64,000 nucleotides of DNA from Apium graveolens (lineage: Eukaryota; Streptophyta; Magnoliopsida; Apiales; Apiaceae), in the NCBI RefSeq assembly GCF_009905375.1, contig NC_133656.1, positions 238,557,996 through 238,621,995 of the forward strand, given 5' to 3'. The position numbers and the translations under genes are program-made. Below the pieces are notes generated by a model, which saw only the letters and a program-made list of their open reading frames with translations, did no database searches and was not told the origin of the DNA. Below are positions 24,179 to 34,442 of the stretch, one piece after another (the stretch's first letter is position 1; each line of letters begins with the position of its first letter).

Positions 24179-25076
24179 ATATTTTGGAAAAAAATCTTTC
24201 TCCGATTCCATGTTACCTCCTATTGGTATTTCTGATTCACTTTTTCATCCATAAATGTGATTTTGGGTGAGGAAAAATGTTAGAATAATAATATAATGGA
24301 GGACAAATGTTTATGAGATCTTTAAAAGTAGACCATTTTTTCTAGTGATTGGTTTTCAAATTTCCGTTATTACCGATTTTGATTACACATTACAAAAAAG
24401 TGATTTGCAACAAAAAAAAAGTGAAACATTTTGTTGAACAAATAATTTGTAATATGTGACCGGAACTCGAACTCTGATTGCTTGCCGTTATGTAATTGAA
24501 TTGTCACATTCTTATAGGCAGGCAGGTCCGTTTGTTTCAATTGTCAACTTTTAACTATCTGAATCGGCCCCCTCTCCAAAAAATATTATTATTTTTAATT
24601 TTTTACATCAAAACATATATATATTAAATATATTATCAAACAATATCAAACAATCATCTAATTTTTATAACAACGTTTTTTCATCAACACATTTTTCTAA
24701 CAGTATAACAATTTTTAACGTCAATCTCGAACAGATCGTGTCCTGGGCAAAAGGATAGTCAAAATAGCGCAGTTTTTCAAAAGCTAAGATATTTTGATAA
24801 AATATTTGACATCAGATCGGACTACAACAAATTGAAGGTATTTTATTACCTTTTGTCAGTTGCCGCATTTGATGGCTGCAAGAACGTTAAAACAAAGACA
24901 TGGATTTGTCAAAAGATACAGTCAACATGCGAATAAAGTAAGTGGGCCTTTCGGCCCAATATAAAACGAATGTGGCCCTAGTAAAGATCTGGGCTACTCG
25001 GATGTTAAATTTGAATCTTGTTGAACTGCAACAAAAGATCTGAGCCCATTAAGAGATAATACAAACTGGACCTAGA
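24179..25076. other. Intergenic, no gene seen
   Basis: AT-rich DNA without a convincing ORF, RNA gene or clear repeat ends. A short gggcctttcggccc palindrome lies near 24945. Confidence 0.4.
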
Positions 25077-25597
25077 AGGGCTGTCAAACGGATAATTCGG
25101 ATACGGATATCCGTATCCGCATCCGCAATTGTCGGATTCGAATACGGATAATATCCACTTTATTTCGGATACGAATAATATCCGCTTTTTTCCGGATACG
25201 AATACAGATATTTCGGACGGATATCGGATTTTTTAAATTTTTTGATGCCTCTACCGTATTTGATGATGATTTTAGAATATTTTTTATGATTAAATACAAA
25301 TAATATAGTTAGATACATACAAAGTATGTGTATAATTATATAATATTTGTATAAATGTATTATTTAATACATTTACACACACTATAAACTAAAAAAATAA
25401 ATTTTAAATTACATATAATTATATATTTATATAATTTAAATATCGTATATGTATTTAGTTTCGGATTCAAATATTCCGGATTCGAATACAGATAATATCC
25501 GCTTTATTTCGAATACGAATAATATCCGTTTTTTTGCGGATACGGTTACAGATTTTTCGGACAAATATCGGATTTTTTGAATTTTTTTAACAGCCCT
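25077..25597. mobile_element. hAT-like MITE with CGGATACGGAT-rich ends
   Basis: The left end is agggctgtcaaacggataat and the right end is aatttttttaacagccct, an imperfect inverted pair. Both arms repeat cggata-type motifs (aatatccgctttatttcg and its inverse). A relative with an exact 8-bp duplication lies at 33483-34144. Here the flanks agree only partly, so the target duplication has decayed. Confidence 0.65.
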
Positions 25598-27407
25598 ATA
25601 GAAGAAACTTTTAGTGTCATATCATAAATGGGCCCTTTTCAGCTAAAACTATAATCAGTAGCAAGTTCGTAACATTAAACAAACCGAACTCGAACGAATT
25701 TCTAATGAACTCGAGCAAAATCTTAATGAACGATTGGAGTGTTCGTTTAGCTCATTGTCTCAGAATTAAAACATTCAGACAGGCGCAATAACTAACTACT
25801 AAATTAGTAACTTCACTTGGTAATTTGGTAAGCACTGCTAGTACATAAGATTGTCTGCCATAAACTGCATTGCTTATACACATCTTTATAATTTCAATCC
25901 TCAAGACTACTATATCAGACCGATGATATAGCCTATCAGCATAAAGGATTAAAGATGATGAGCCCGATAACGGACGTAGTTACAACGAACCAAACTAAAC
26001 TTACCTAGCCTACTTGTGGAACTAGAGATATTGTCTCAGGGATTTTTATAAAGAAAAAAATGATTTTCTAATACATAGAAGCAAAAGCATGAAAATGAAC
26101 AGCAAGCGTAAAAACACTAAAAAATGATCAAACTACTTTGGTTTCTAACAATATCTTATTCAGATACTTTAAACGTTGTCTTGCTAAAATATAGGCGGCC
26201 AGAGCTGAAGCTAATTTTAAACCTTTCTTTTTCATGATCATCAATGTTGAGCGTAGTTTTTTCTGCACCCTTGTAATTTTGCTTCTGAAATGGCATCAAA
26301 GATCCCATGTCATGCATTTAACTAACCTGGTTTTCTGCACCCTTGTAATTTTACTTCTGAGGTGTGCGTCAAAAATCCCATGGTATGCATTTAACAAACC
26401 TGGAAAAAGAATCAACATTCAGAAATCACCACAGAGAAACCAAATCCAGGATGAGAAGTTAATGAATAAACAAAGTATATTTCTCGATTTTGAAAGTATG
26501 AAATATAGCTTGAGAGTATATAACAAAGTCAGTGAGATAGATTACTGATAAGAAATGAAAAGATTCATGCTGTACTGGTACGAGTATTAGTGTCAATATT
26601 AATCGGTTGTTTGTAAGAAAGGATGCATAAGATAAATGACCAACAAAGATGTTTTTACCATCTATTTGGCGGCCAGTACTCAGAAAGTGGCAATGTACAT
26701 AGTTCTATCACTGCTTCGAGGCTCAAGCTATGTATGAATGTTGTATTAGAGATTATGCATGGAAGCAGAAGCTGCCAGATAATTCCGCCACATTACATAG
26801 GGTAATTTACAATTGCATCAACTAAATATCTATAATCAACACATTTTTTTATCAATGGTTTTGATGGGAAATCTTCTCAATAATAAATAGTTCGTGTGTA
26901 AGCTAGTAATTTTGTAGCACTATTATCTAGTTCAAGTTAGTTTTGTAGCACTATTATATAGTTCAAGTTAGTTTTGTAGCACTACTACCTAGTTGTTGCC
27001 AACCTATATTTGGTATCTATGCAAATTCTGGTTAAATCAGTTCATGCTTCAAGCAAAACTTACTCATTACACAAAAAAAACACTTTTGGCCTTCCGTTGC
27101 GTATCTTACAGCTCTGTGTTTAAGACTGCAAAAACTTTAACAGTCTTAAGTTCCAGATTTCTCCAGAAAGTAGAACTCGAAGACTGCCAAATTCAAAGTT
27201 CTTGCCTTTCCAGAACTCAAGTTAAGATTGTTATATAGTTTGTATTATTTACATAACTCAAGTAACAAAAGTCATTGACACTAGTACAATCAACGTTAAT
27301 TCACATTAATATGCTTATGCGAAAACATGTAAATAGAATTCTATTAAAGAGTTCTAAAATAATAAAGAAAGGTGTTGCCAAACAAGCTAAATAAAAGTTT
27401 TGACCTC
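25598..27407. other. Intergenic region with two short tandem duplications, no gene seen
   Basis: No ORF has recognisable similarity. At 26259-26402 a 71-bp segment is duplicated head-to-tail (each copy starts ttctgcacccttgtaatttt). At about 26908-26995 a 31-bp unit, ttttgtagcactattatcta plus agttcaagttag, is present about three times. The right end contains the 3' flank of the minus-strand protease gene. Confidence 0.5.
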
Positions 27408-28193
27408 TCAATTATCCGCTGATATCTCTTGTATGATCTCCAACACCTCACTTCGCATTTTCATCTCCACTGAATAATCAACGTTTTTCTCTATTGTTGA
27501 AATCATGTCAGTCCTGTTATGTTCCTGGGAGGACCACTGACAGATAGCCCTAGCAATAGCTAGCACATACAGACCACAATCATATCCATTTTGTTGTTGA
27601 GGCGCCGTCTCGCATTCAGTAAACATGGGCAAACCAGCAACTGCAGTGGCTTCTGATTCTCCGATTGCAGGTGGCTGGGTGGCTTTTGACCCTCTTTTAA
27701 CATATGGCACATTTTTCTTCTTTTTCCTCTGTTTCTTCGATGAAGCATGTGGGCTTAAAGATTCACCACCTGGCCCCATGAATTCCTTGAGAGCATCGTA
27801 AAGCTTCAAGGCAGAAAAATTATTTACTCCCATCATGCTATCAAAATGAAGAAATAGATTTTTCGTCCTATCATACACAAGGATGCTCCAATGATTTCCA
27901 CCGTCTCCCCCGCTACAATCCTCAATAATGTCATTTACGACAAAAAGGACAAGCCTCTCGCTCGACATCTCCCAAGACTTAACATAGTCTTCAACACAAG
28001 TGGTATCCTCACTGTTAGCAATCAATAGAGATATGAAAGGCGGTACTAACAGTGTATCAGTTTTTTTGGTGTTGAAGGAACCAGACAAGTAAGCGAAGTA
28101 GAATGCAATGATCTGGTCACTGAGATAGCAAGGTCCTTTTAGAGTGTCAACTTCTAAATCTGTTAAAACAATATCTCTGTAATTGGATTCCAT
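27408..28193 (-). CDS. C48 cysteine protease, NEDP1/DEN1-like deneddylase
   Basis: A 261-residue protein on one coding exon. The Ulp1/SENP (C48) catalytic set is complete: His101 in GGNHWSILVYDR, Asp118 in LHFDSM, oxyanion Gln200 and Cys206 in QQQNGYDCGLYVLA. The small size, the early YLSDQIIAFYF motif and the HFDSMMGVNNFSA region fit the SENP8/NEDP1/DEN1 group, which matures NEDD8/RUB and removes it from cullins and other proteins, rather than the larger SUMO proteases. A Lys/Arg-rich insert (about residues 152-170) lies between the catalytic Asp and Cys and could be a nuclear signal. The ATG at 28193 is 14 bases inside its exon; the acceptor at 28207/28208 implies a spliced leader. NEDD8 specificity is inferred from family similarity and not shown by a single residue here. 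Confidence 0.8.
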   Translation of the reverse strand: MESNYRDIVLTDLEVDTLKGPCYLSDQIIAFYFAYLSGSFNTKKTDTLLVPPFISLLIANSEDTTCVEDYVKSWEMSSERLVLFVVNDIIEDCSGGDGGNHWSILVYDRTKNLFLHFDSMMGVNNFSALKLYDALKEFMGPGGESLSPHASSKKQRKKKKNVPYVKRGSKATQPPAIGESEATAVAGLPMFTECETAPQQQNGYDCGLYVLAIARAICQWSSQEHNRTDMISTIEKNVDYSVEMKMRSEVLEIIQEISADN

Positions 28194-28321
28194 TTTATCT
28201 CCCGTATCTGTAGAAGCGTAAAAATAGTAGGAAAATTTAGTACAAGAACACTATGATTGAACCAACATAAATATTACTATTGATGAGAATATAGAAAGTC
28301 CTGTATCTACATATTAAGCAA

Positions 28322-29990
28322 CATGATAATCATATGATTATTCGAGGTTCTGAGACTGTGACAATACTACACAAACATAACTACTGATGAGAGTATATCA
28401 TACAGACACATAATGTAGTTGATAAGAAGTTGTAAAAACGCAATCAAAATCATTAATCAGTTAATAAATTCATATGTAAATCGAACCAACATAATATTTC
28501 AGCTGACTTAATAAACTCTCGTACTCAACATTCCCAGGGGGTTAAAAATTCAAAGGGACTCGAGGCGTGCTAAATCAGTATTGCTAAATAATTGGAAACT
28601 GGACATTCTAAAGTTACAATGGTTCAATCCTTTATTCGAGCATATATTAAGGATGTTTCAAGATACAACAGTATATAGGGTCTTGTATCTACCATAGTTA
28701 GACAACAAAAATAACTACTGGTATTCATATGATAATACAGTGCGAAAAATATAAGTACTACACAAACATAACTACTAATATTAGAGGTTCTGAGACATGA
28801 TTAACTTGATGATATTACACAAACACAAACATAACTACTAATATTAGAGGTTCTGAGGACATGATTAACGCGAAATTCTACACAAACATAACTACTAATA
28901 TTCGAAGTTTTAAGGCATGATTAACTCGACGGCGATACTATTACAAACATAACTCCTAAGATAATATTCGAGGTTCTGAGGACGTGATGAACGCGAAATT
29001 CTACACACATTTTTACTATGTGAATATACCATACAGACGCATAATGTAGTTGATGTTGATAAAGGGACTCGAGGCGTGCTAAATCAGTATTGCTAAATAA
29101 CTGGAAACTGGACATTCTAATGTTACAATGGTGCAATCCTTTATTCGAGCATATATTAAGGATATTTCAAGATACAACAATATTTAGGGTCTTGTATCTA
29201 CCATAGTTAGACAACAAAAATAACTACTGGTACTCATATGATAATACAGTGCGAAAAATACAAGTACTACACAAACATAACTACTAATATTAGAGGTTCT
29301 GAGACATGTTTATCTAGACGATATTACACAAACACAAACATAACTACTAATATTAGAGGTTCTGAGGACGTGATTAACGCGAAATTCTACACAAACATAA
29401 CTACTGATATTAGAGGTTTTAAGGCATGATTAACTCGACGACGATACTATTACAAACATAACTCCTAAGATAATATTCGAGGTTCTGAGGACGTGATTAA
29501 CGCGGAATTCTACACAAACATAACTACTGATATTTGAGGTTTTAAGGCATGATTAACTCGACGACGATAATACGACAAACATAACTCCTAAGATAATATT
29601 CGAGGTTCTGAAGACGCAGCGGCGGATCCAGAAATATATTTTCAGGGGGATACCGAGCAAATTTTGTAAAGACACTCTTATGATTTTGAATTTTATGGGG
29701 GCATATTTTAAAAAAATTTAATGGTGAAAAAAGATAAAATTTGATTTAGGGGGACATGTGTCCCCGGTGCCCCTTACTAGATCCCCCTTACTAGATCCGC
29801 CCCTGTGAGGACGTGATTAACGCGAAATTCTACACAAACATAACTACTGATATTCGAGGTTTTAAGGCATGATTAACTCCACGACGATACTACTACAAAC
29901 ATAACTCCTAAGATAATATTCGAGGTTCTGAGGACGTGATTAACGCGAAATTCTACACAAACATATTTACCATGTGAATATACCATACAG
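28322..29990. repeat. Complex tandem array in the leader intron of the protease gene
   Basis: Short units built around cacaaacataactactaata and gaggttctgaggacgtgatt repeat with a period of about 60 and, in the right half, a higher-order period of about 115-120. In addition a long segment, starting at gggactcgaggcgtgctaaa (28555), is duplicated 509 bases later (29064), with few differences over about 240 bp. No coding potential. It is not CRISPR-like: units abut or grade into each other and there are no unique spacers. Confidence 0.85.
29617..29805. mobile_element. 189-bp hAT-type MITE inside the array
   Basis: Ends CAGCGGCGGATC and GATCCGCCCCTG form a 12-bp inverted pair with one mismatch. 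The flanks tgaagacg (29609-29616) and tgaggacg (29806-29813) are an 8-bp duplication with one mismatch. The target is the ctgaggacgtg part of the tandem unit, so insertion followed array formation. Confidence 0.8.
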
Positions 29991-30214
29991 ACGCATAATG
30001 TAGTTGATAAAAACGCAATCAAAAGCATTAATCATTATTAAAATATATATCGGAAACGAATATAACAAATTGGCTTGACCTATCTGGTGCCCTAATTGAT
30101 CATCACTCATATATCCACACACACATGTGAGATTCTGAAACTACAAAGCGTGTATAAACCTCATTAATTAGGCCAACAGTACAATAAAAAAGCGTAGATG
30201 AGAGAAGAATATAC

Positions 30215-30305
30215 CTAAAATTTGAGAGAACGGGTGCTTGCCAGAGAGAGCGCGCGCACGAACAAAGTAACAAACCGATCTTTTAACTGCAGGCAGGCCT
30301 GTAAA
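30215..30305 (-). other. Probable 5' leader exon and promoter of the protease gene
   Basis: On the minus strand, ctctcaaattttag followed by gtatattctt gives a good donor at 30215. It would splice to the acceptor ctacag before 28207, leaving a leader intron of about 2.0 kb. A TATA-like ccatatatacccac lies near 30321-30332. The transcript start is not visible, so the right border is approximate. Confidence 0.45.
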
Positions 30306-30359
30306 TAATTGTAACGTGTGGGTATATATGGCCGCTGGGAGGTGGTGTTTAAATCGGGT

Positions 30360-30800
30360 TTAATAGGATCCCAAGTTAGCCAAACTTTGTGTGAGTTACT
30401 CGAACTCTCGTCATGAAATATTCGAATTATTTGACTTGGAACTTCAAATTAGTCTGACGTGTAAGATTCTCGAGCCTTATTGAACCTATACTATTTTTAA
30501 TTATTTTAAATATTTTTATATATTTATACATAAATATTTAATATTTTATTTATATTTTATATAATTAATTGAATCGAACACGAGCTGAACTAATGATATT
30601 TTGAGTTTTGGAATGGTGAAATTGAATTGAGCTTTCGAGCTGAATTCGAGTTTATCGAACTTTTTACGAGTCGAGTTCCGAACTTGAAAATTAAGGTTCG
30701 GTCGAACTCGAACTCGAGTCCGAATATTTTTATTCAAGTTCGAGCCGATCTTGGCATCGTTCAACTCGAATCGACTCGACCAAATCTAAATTCTAATTTT
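30360..30800. repeat. TCGA-rich interspersed repeat
   Basis: The sequence is dense in cgaactcgagt/actcgagttcg-type words in both orientations (for example near 30655-30780). It resembles the short stretch at 25680-25740 (ccgaactcgaacgaatttct). This is typical of MITE interiors, but I could not fix the ends. Confidence 0.4.
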
Positions 30801-30829
30801 CCCGACTTCTTATGACTGAAATTCAAGAC

Positions 30830-31690
30830 TGGGATTCGAGGGATATTTTGAAAAAATACCTAAGTCAAATTTTATTTTTTTGCAAAAATATTGTCATTTT
30901 ATAAAAACTTTTGCAAAAGTACAATTTATATTGTAAAAATACTAATTTTCATTTTTTTATATAAATATACGATTTTTTCTGTAACTCGATACAACTATAT
31001 GCAATCTGGACGAGTTTCTGCAACTCAATGCAAAATGCAATCAAAAAAACCCGATGCAACTAGTTACTTATCTGGTTGATTTTGGTTGCACGGTAATTTT
31101 GCAAATATTTTCATAAGATAATATATATATTTTTTGAAAAATTAGTATTTTTGGTAATTTTTCAAAATCCAAGTCTAAAACGATAAAATAATATATTTGA
31201 TGTATAAATTTGTACCATTTTCATTTGAGTGTGGGAACTTAACAAATAATCCTAAATATGTTAAATAATTATAAAATTGATATATTTACTAAGGAATACG
31301 TGTTTTTATTATTTATAATAAATATGTAAATTTGAGGGCTTAATATTTCTATTTTTAAATTTCTATTTTTAATCATGTAGTTAAATTTTAAGAAGAAATT
31401 CTAAATATTATTTTAAAATGGGTTTATTTGAAAAATATCCAAGCCCAAAAAAGATTTTTTCAAAAATGCTTTCTTATTTTAAAAAAAAAACACAAAGACT
31501 TTTTTATTTGTAAAAATACTATATTTCAAAACTACGATTTGCTGCTATTCGATATAACTAGATGCAAGCTCGACAAGTTTCCGCAACTACATACAATTTC
31601 AAATGCAAATAAAAAACTCGATACAACTAGTTGTATATATGAGTTATTTTGGTTGCACCAAATTTTTGTAAATATTTTTATAAAATAGTT
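30830..31690. repeat. Two diverged copies of a 250-300 bp repeat
   Basis: The segment at about 30850-31130 (ttgaaaaaatacctaagtca, then ctgtaactcgatacaactat and gttgcacggtaattttgcaa) recurs at about 31428-31690 (ttgaaaaatatccaagccca, gctattcgatataactagat, gttgcaccaaatttttgtaa). Same orientation, separated by AT-rich DNA. Non-coding. Confidence 0.6.
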
Positions 31691-32146
31691 AAATTACAAA
31701 AAAAATAGATAAGTTAATACTTTTAGTATTTTCTTAATATTTTTTTTATAAAAATCAACCATTGGAAGAAAAATTTAGGCCAAAATATATAATATTCCAT
31801 GCAATTCTTTTAAAGTAACAAAGTATCACATTTATAATCTTGATTGTTCTTTTACATATTCAACGATTGTATATATTTATTATAATTTTATTGTTAGAAA
31901 CTTCTAATTACATATAAGTTTATCGCATAAAAATTTGTAAATTCACTCTAATAGGATAAAACTTATACAAACCACTAATTACGCTAATTTACAGTTAACA
32001 ACACTCAATTTTAGGTTTACCGCAAAAAAAAAGTGACAACTTCAATACCAAACAAGTCACGAGGGCTTGCAATACAACATTTCAGATTTTTGAAAATGAT
32101 AAAATTGGTAAATATTTCTTTCAATCAAAATGGTAAACATAGTAAA

Positions 32147-32332
32147 TTTACTAAAAGGTTTTTTTTTTTGACAAAATGCTGAGAAATTTTATTGACTTAA
32201 ATCCATCTCAATACATCTCAGAACATTAATAGGTACAAACCACCTATTAAAACTATGATCTGGTAACGCATATGATTCCCTAGCAAGCGTATGGACAACC
32301 ATATTTGCAGATCGTTTACTAAAAGGTTTTTT
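32147..32332 (-). mobile_element. 5'-truncated LINE (3' end of RNase H region)
   Basis: On the minus strand about 125 bases encode KRSANMVVHTLARESYALPD, then about 20 more residues and a stop. This is the conserved RNase H end of plant L1 LINEs (SAN-x-VAHxLAR-like). A short untranslated tail and an A-run follow. An 18-bp duplication, tttactaaaaggtttttt, flanks it (32147-32164 and 32315-32332). It is a severely 5'-truncated insertion of roughly 150 bp. Confidence 0.85.
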
Positions 32333-32700
32333 AATTAGTCCCGAAGGAAGTTCAGCTGAGGTGTTGCAGTCGTGCCTTTCAAATATCTTCCTTGTTCAAC
32401 TAGTACACTGTACAGATGCAAGTTAAACTATTAATCGAGACCGTTCATTTCAACACCTACCGGGTATACGTCCCTCGAACTAATATGATGGTAAGTAAGG
32501 GAAGTGATTCTTTTTTTATTTTAAATTTTATTCAATATTTAATTCAATATAAATCTCTTTTTTAAATTTTATTGAGTACTTTATTTTAAAAAAAATAACT
32601 TAATTATTTTAAATTATAAATATTATATTTGTTTTAAATTATAAATATATTTAAATCAGAAACACATTTAAAGCACATATTATTTAAATACAAAATTAAA
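32333..32700. other. Intergenic, AT-rich
   Basis: No gene or repeat ends recognised in this stretch, which becomes almost pure A/T after 32510. Confidence 0.4.
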
Positions 32701-32707
32701 AAAACAA

Positions 32708-33090
32708 AACGCGTTCGCATTGTATCACTGCGGCTTCCGCAATGTATCATAGCGGATGTCTTCCGCAATGATACATAGCGGATGTCTTCCGCATTGTTTC
32801 ATTGCGGATGTCTTCCGCATTATTTCATTGCGGACGCCTTTAACGGCTGTGATTTGTTGGCTCCTAGCCACGTGGAGCCAACCGTGGCTGTAGAACTTTT
32901 GCCTAAACAATTTATTATATATATAGGGAAATTATTCACAGCCAACTTGGTTGGGATACACCAGCCGCAATATTACATTACGGGCTGCCGCAATGTTTCA
33001 TTGCGGCAGGTGAGTGTACCCGCAATAAAACAATGCGGCTGCTGTATCCTATCCAACGGTGGCTGGGGATCAGTTCCCATATATATATAT
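32708..33090. repeat. GCGGATGTCTTCCGCAATG repeat cluster and palindrome
   Basis: Between 32710 and 32835 a unit of about 30 bp, gcggatgtcttccgcaatg plus a tca-containing tail, recurs four times; each unit is itself partly palindromic (gcgga...tccgc). From 32935 to 33075 an inverted pair, agccaacttggttgggatac and gtatcctatccaacggtggct-like ends, encloses further ccgcaatgtttcattgcgg hairpins. It is probably a MITE with an expanded interior. An (AT)n run follows at 33080-33100. Confidence 0.6.
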
Positions 33091-33482
33091 ATATATATGA
33101 AAGTATATTTATCATTATATATTATAAATATACTTATAATATATTATCGCTGAAATTCGAACCTTATACCCCTAGTATAATAATTTTATAATGCATCGCA
33201 CTTATTTTTATAATTATATTTTATAAATTATAATTTTAATATATTTATTGGTAGAATTCGAATTTTATACTTTTTGTATAATAAATTTTAAGATTATATC
33301 TAACGGTTCTCATCAGTTTGATATGACGGCTCTGGATTCAGTGATCAAGGACCAACAACCAAAATTTTAATTTTTCGTTTTTAATATAATAGTATAAATA
33401 TATATATATAGAGACATGATCAAATACAAACCAAATTTAAAATAGAAACTATGAACTAATATAAGAGCATCTCCAATGGTAC

Positions 33483-34144
33483 TAGGGCTGTCAAAAAAAT
33501 TTAAAAAATCCGATATTCGTCCGAAAAATTTGTATTTTGTATCCGAAATAAATTGGATATTATCCGTATCCGAAACAAAACGGATATTATCTTTATTCGG
33601 ATCCGACGATTGCGGATACGGATATAGGCATATTCGTATCTGGTAAATCCGAATCCGAATAAATATATTTTATATTTAAATATTTAAATAATTTAAAAAT
33701 ATATTATATTAAATTTATAGTGTGTTTATGTGTATATATATACATATATATATATATTAAATATTATGTTTATACAAATTTTATAGATATATAAAAAAAT
33801 CATTTTAGTTCAACAATTTAAAGATAACGATTATATTGAAAAGAAAAATAAAATTATTTTTTTTGAAAATTAAAATATGATTAAATCACTTTATCTCTTA
33901 TTTTAATTTTTTAAAATGAATTTTTAATTTTTATTATAATTTTTCCATTTTTTCCATTTTTTTAAAAATTTTTAATATAAAAAAAACTGACTGAAAAACG
34001 AATTCGGATTCGGATAGTATCCGTCAGATCCGGATTCGGATATTATTTTTTAAATATTTCCAGATTCAGATTCGGATACGATTTTTCGGATTCGGATCCG
34101 AATACTGGCAAATCCGTATCTGAATTATCCGTTTGACAGCCCTA
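33483..34144. mobile_element. hAT-type MITE with exact 8-bp target duplication
   Basis: Ends TAGGGCTGTC and GACAGCCCTA are perfect inverted repeats. Exact duplications aatggtac flank the element (33475-33482 and 34145-34152). The arms are rich in cggat/atccg words, as in the relative at 25077-25597. It has inserted into another MITE-like sequence whose start (agagcatctccaatgg, 33465) resembles PIF/Harbinger ends. Confidence 0.85.
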
Positions 34145-34442
34145 AATGGTACAAAACCTTTGGCTAAAAATCTATGTGGCATTCCATAAATATTATTATA
34201 GAAATTATGTAAAAATATTATGCACTTCAATGGTACAAAACCATTAGCTAAAATTTTAGCCAACCACGTGTTGTTGGCCATATTTGTTGAATCTCTGGAG
34301 ACCTGTAGCGATGTGTCAAATCACCTGTTACCATACTGAAGTAAAAAATATTTTATTAATAACAAACATAAATAATAATAACATACTATTTTTAAAATAT
34401 AGCCAATCATTATTGCCAACTCCGCTGTAATACAATCTCTTA

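Noticed and set aside
27560..27748. 62-codon ORF on the minus strand starting MLHRRNRGKRRK
   Set aside because: Alternative frame of the C48 protease exon.
28322..29990. Possible CRISPR-like array
   Set aside because: Repeats are direct and contiguous with graded similarity, there are no unique spacers, and the host is a plant.
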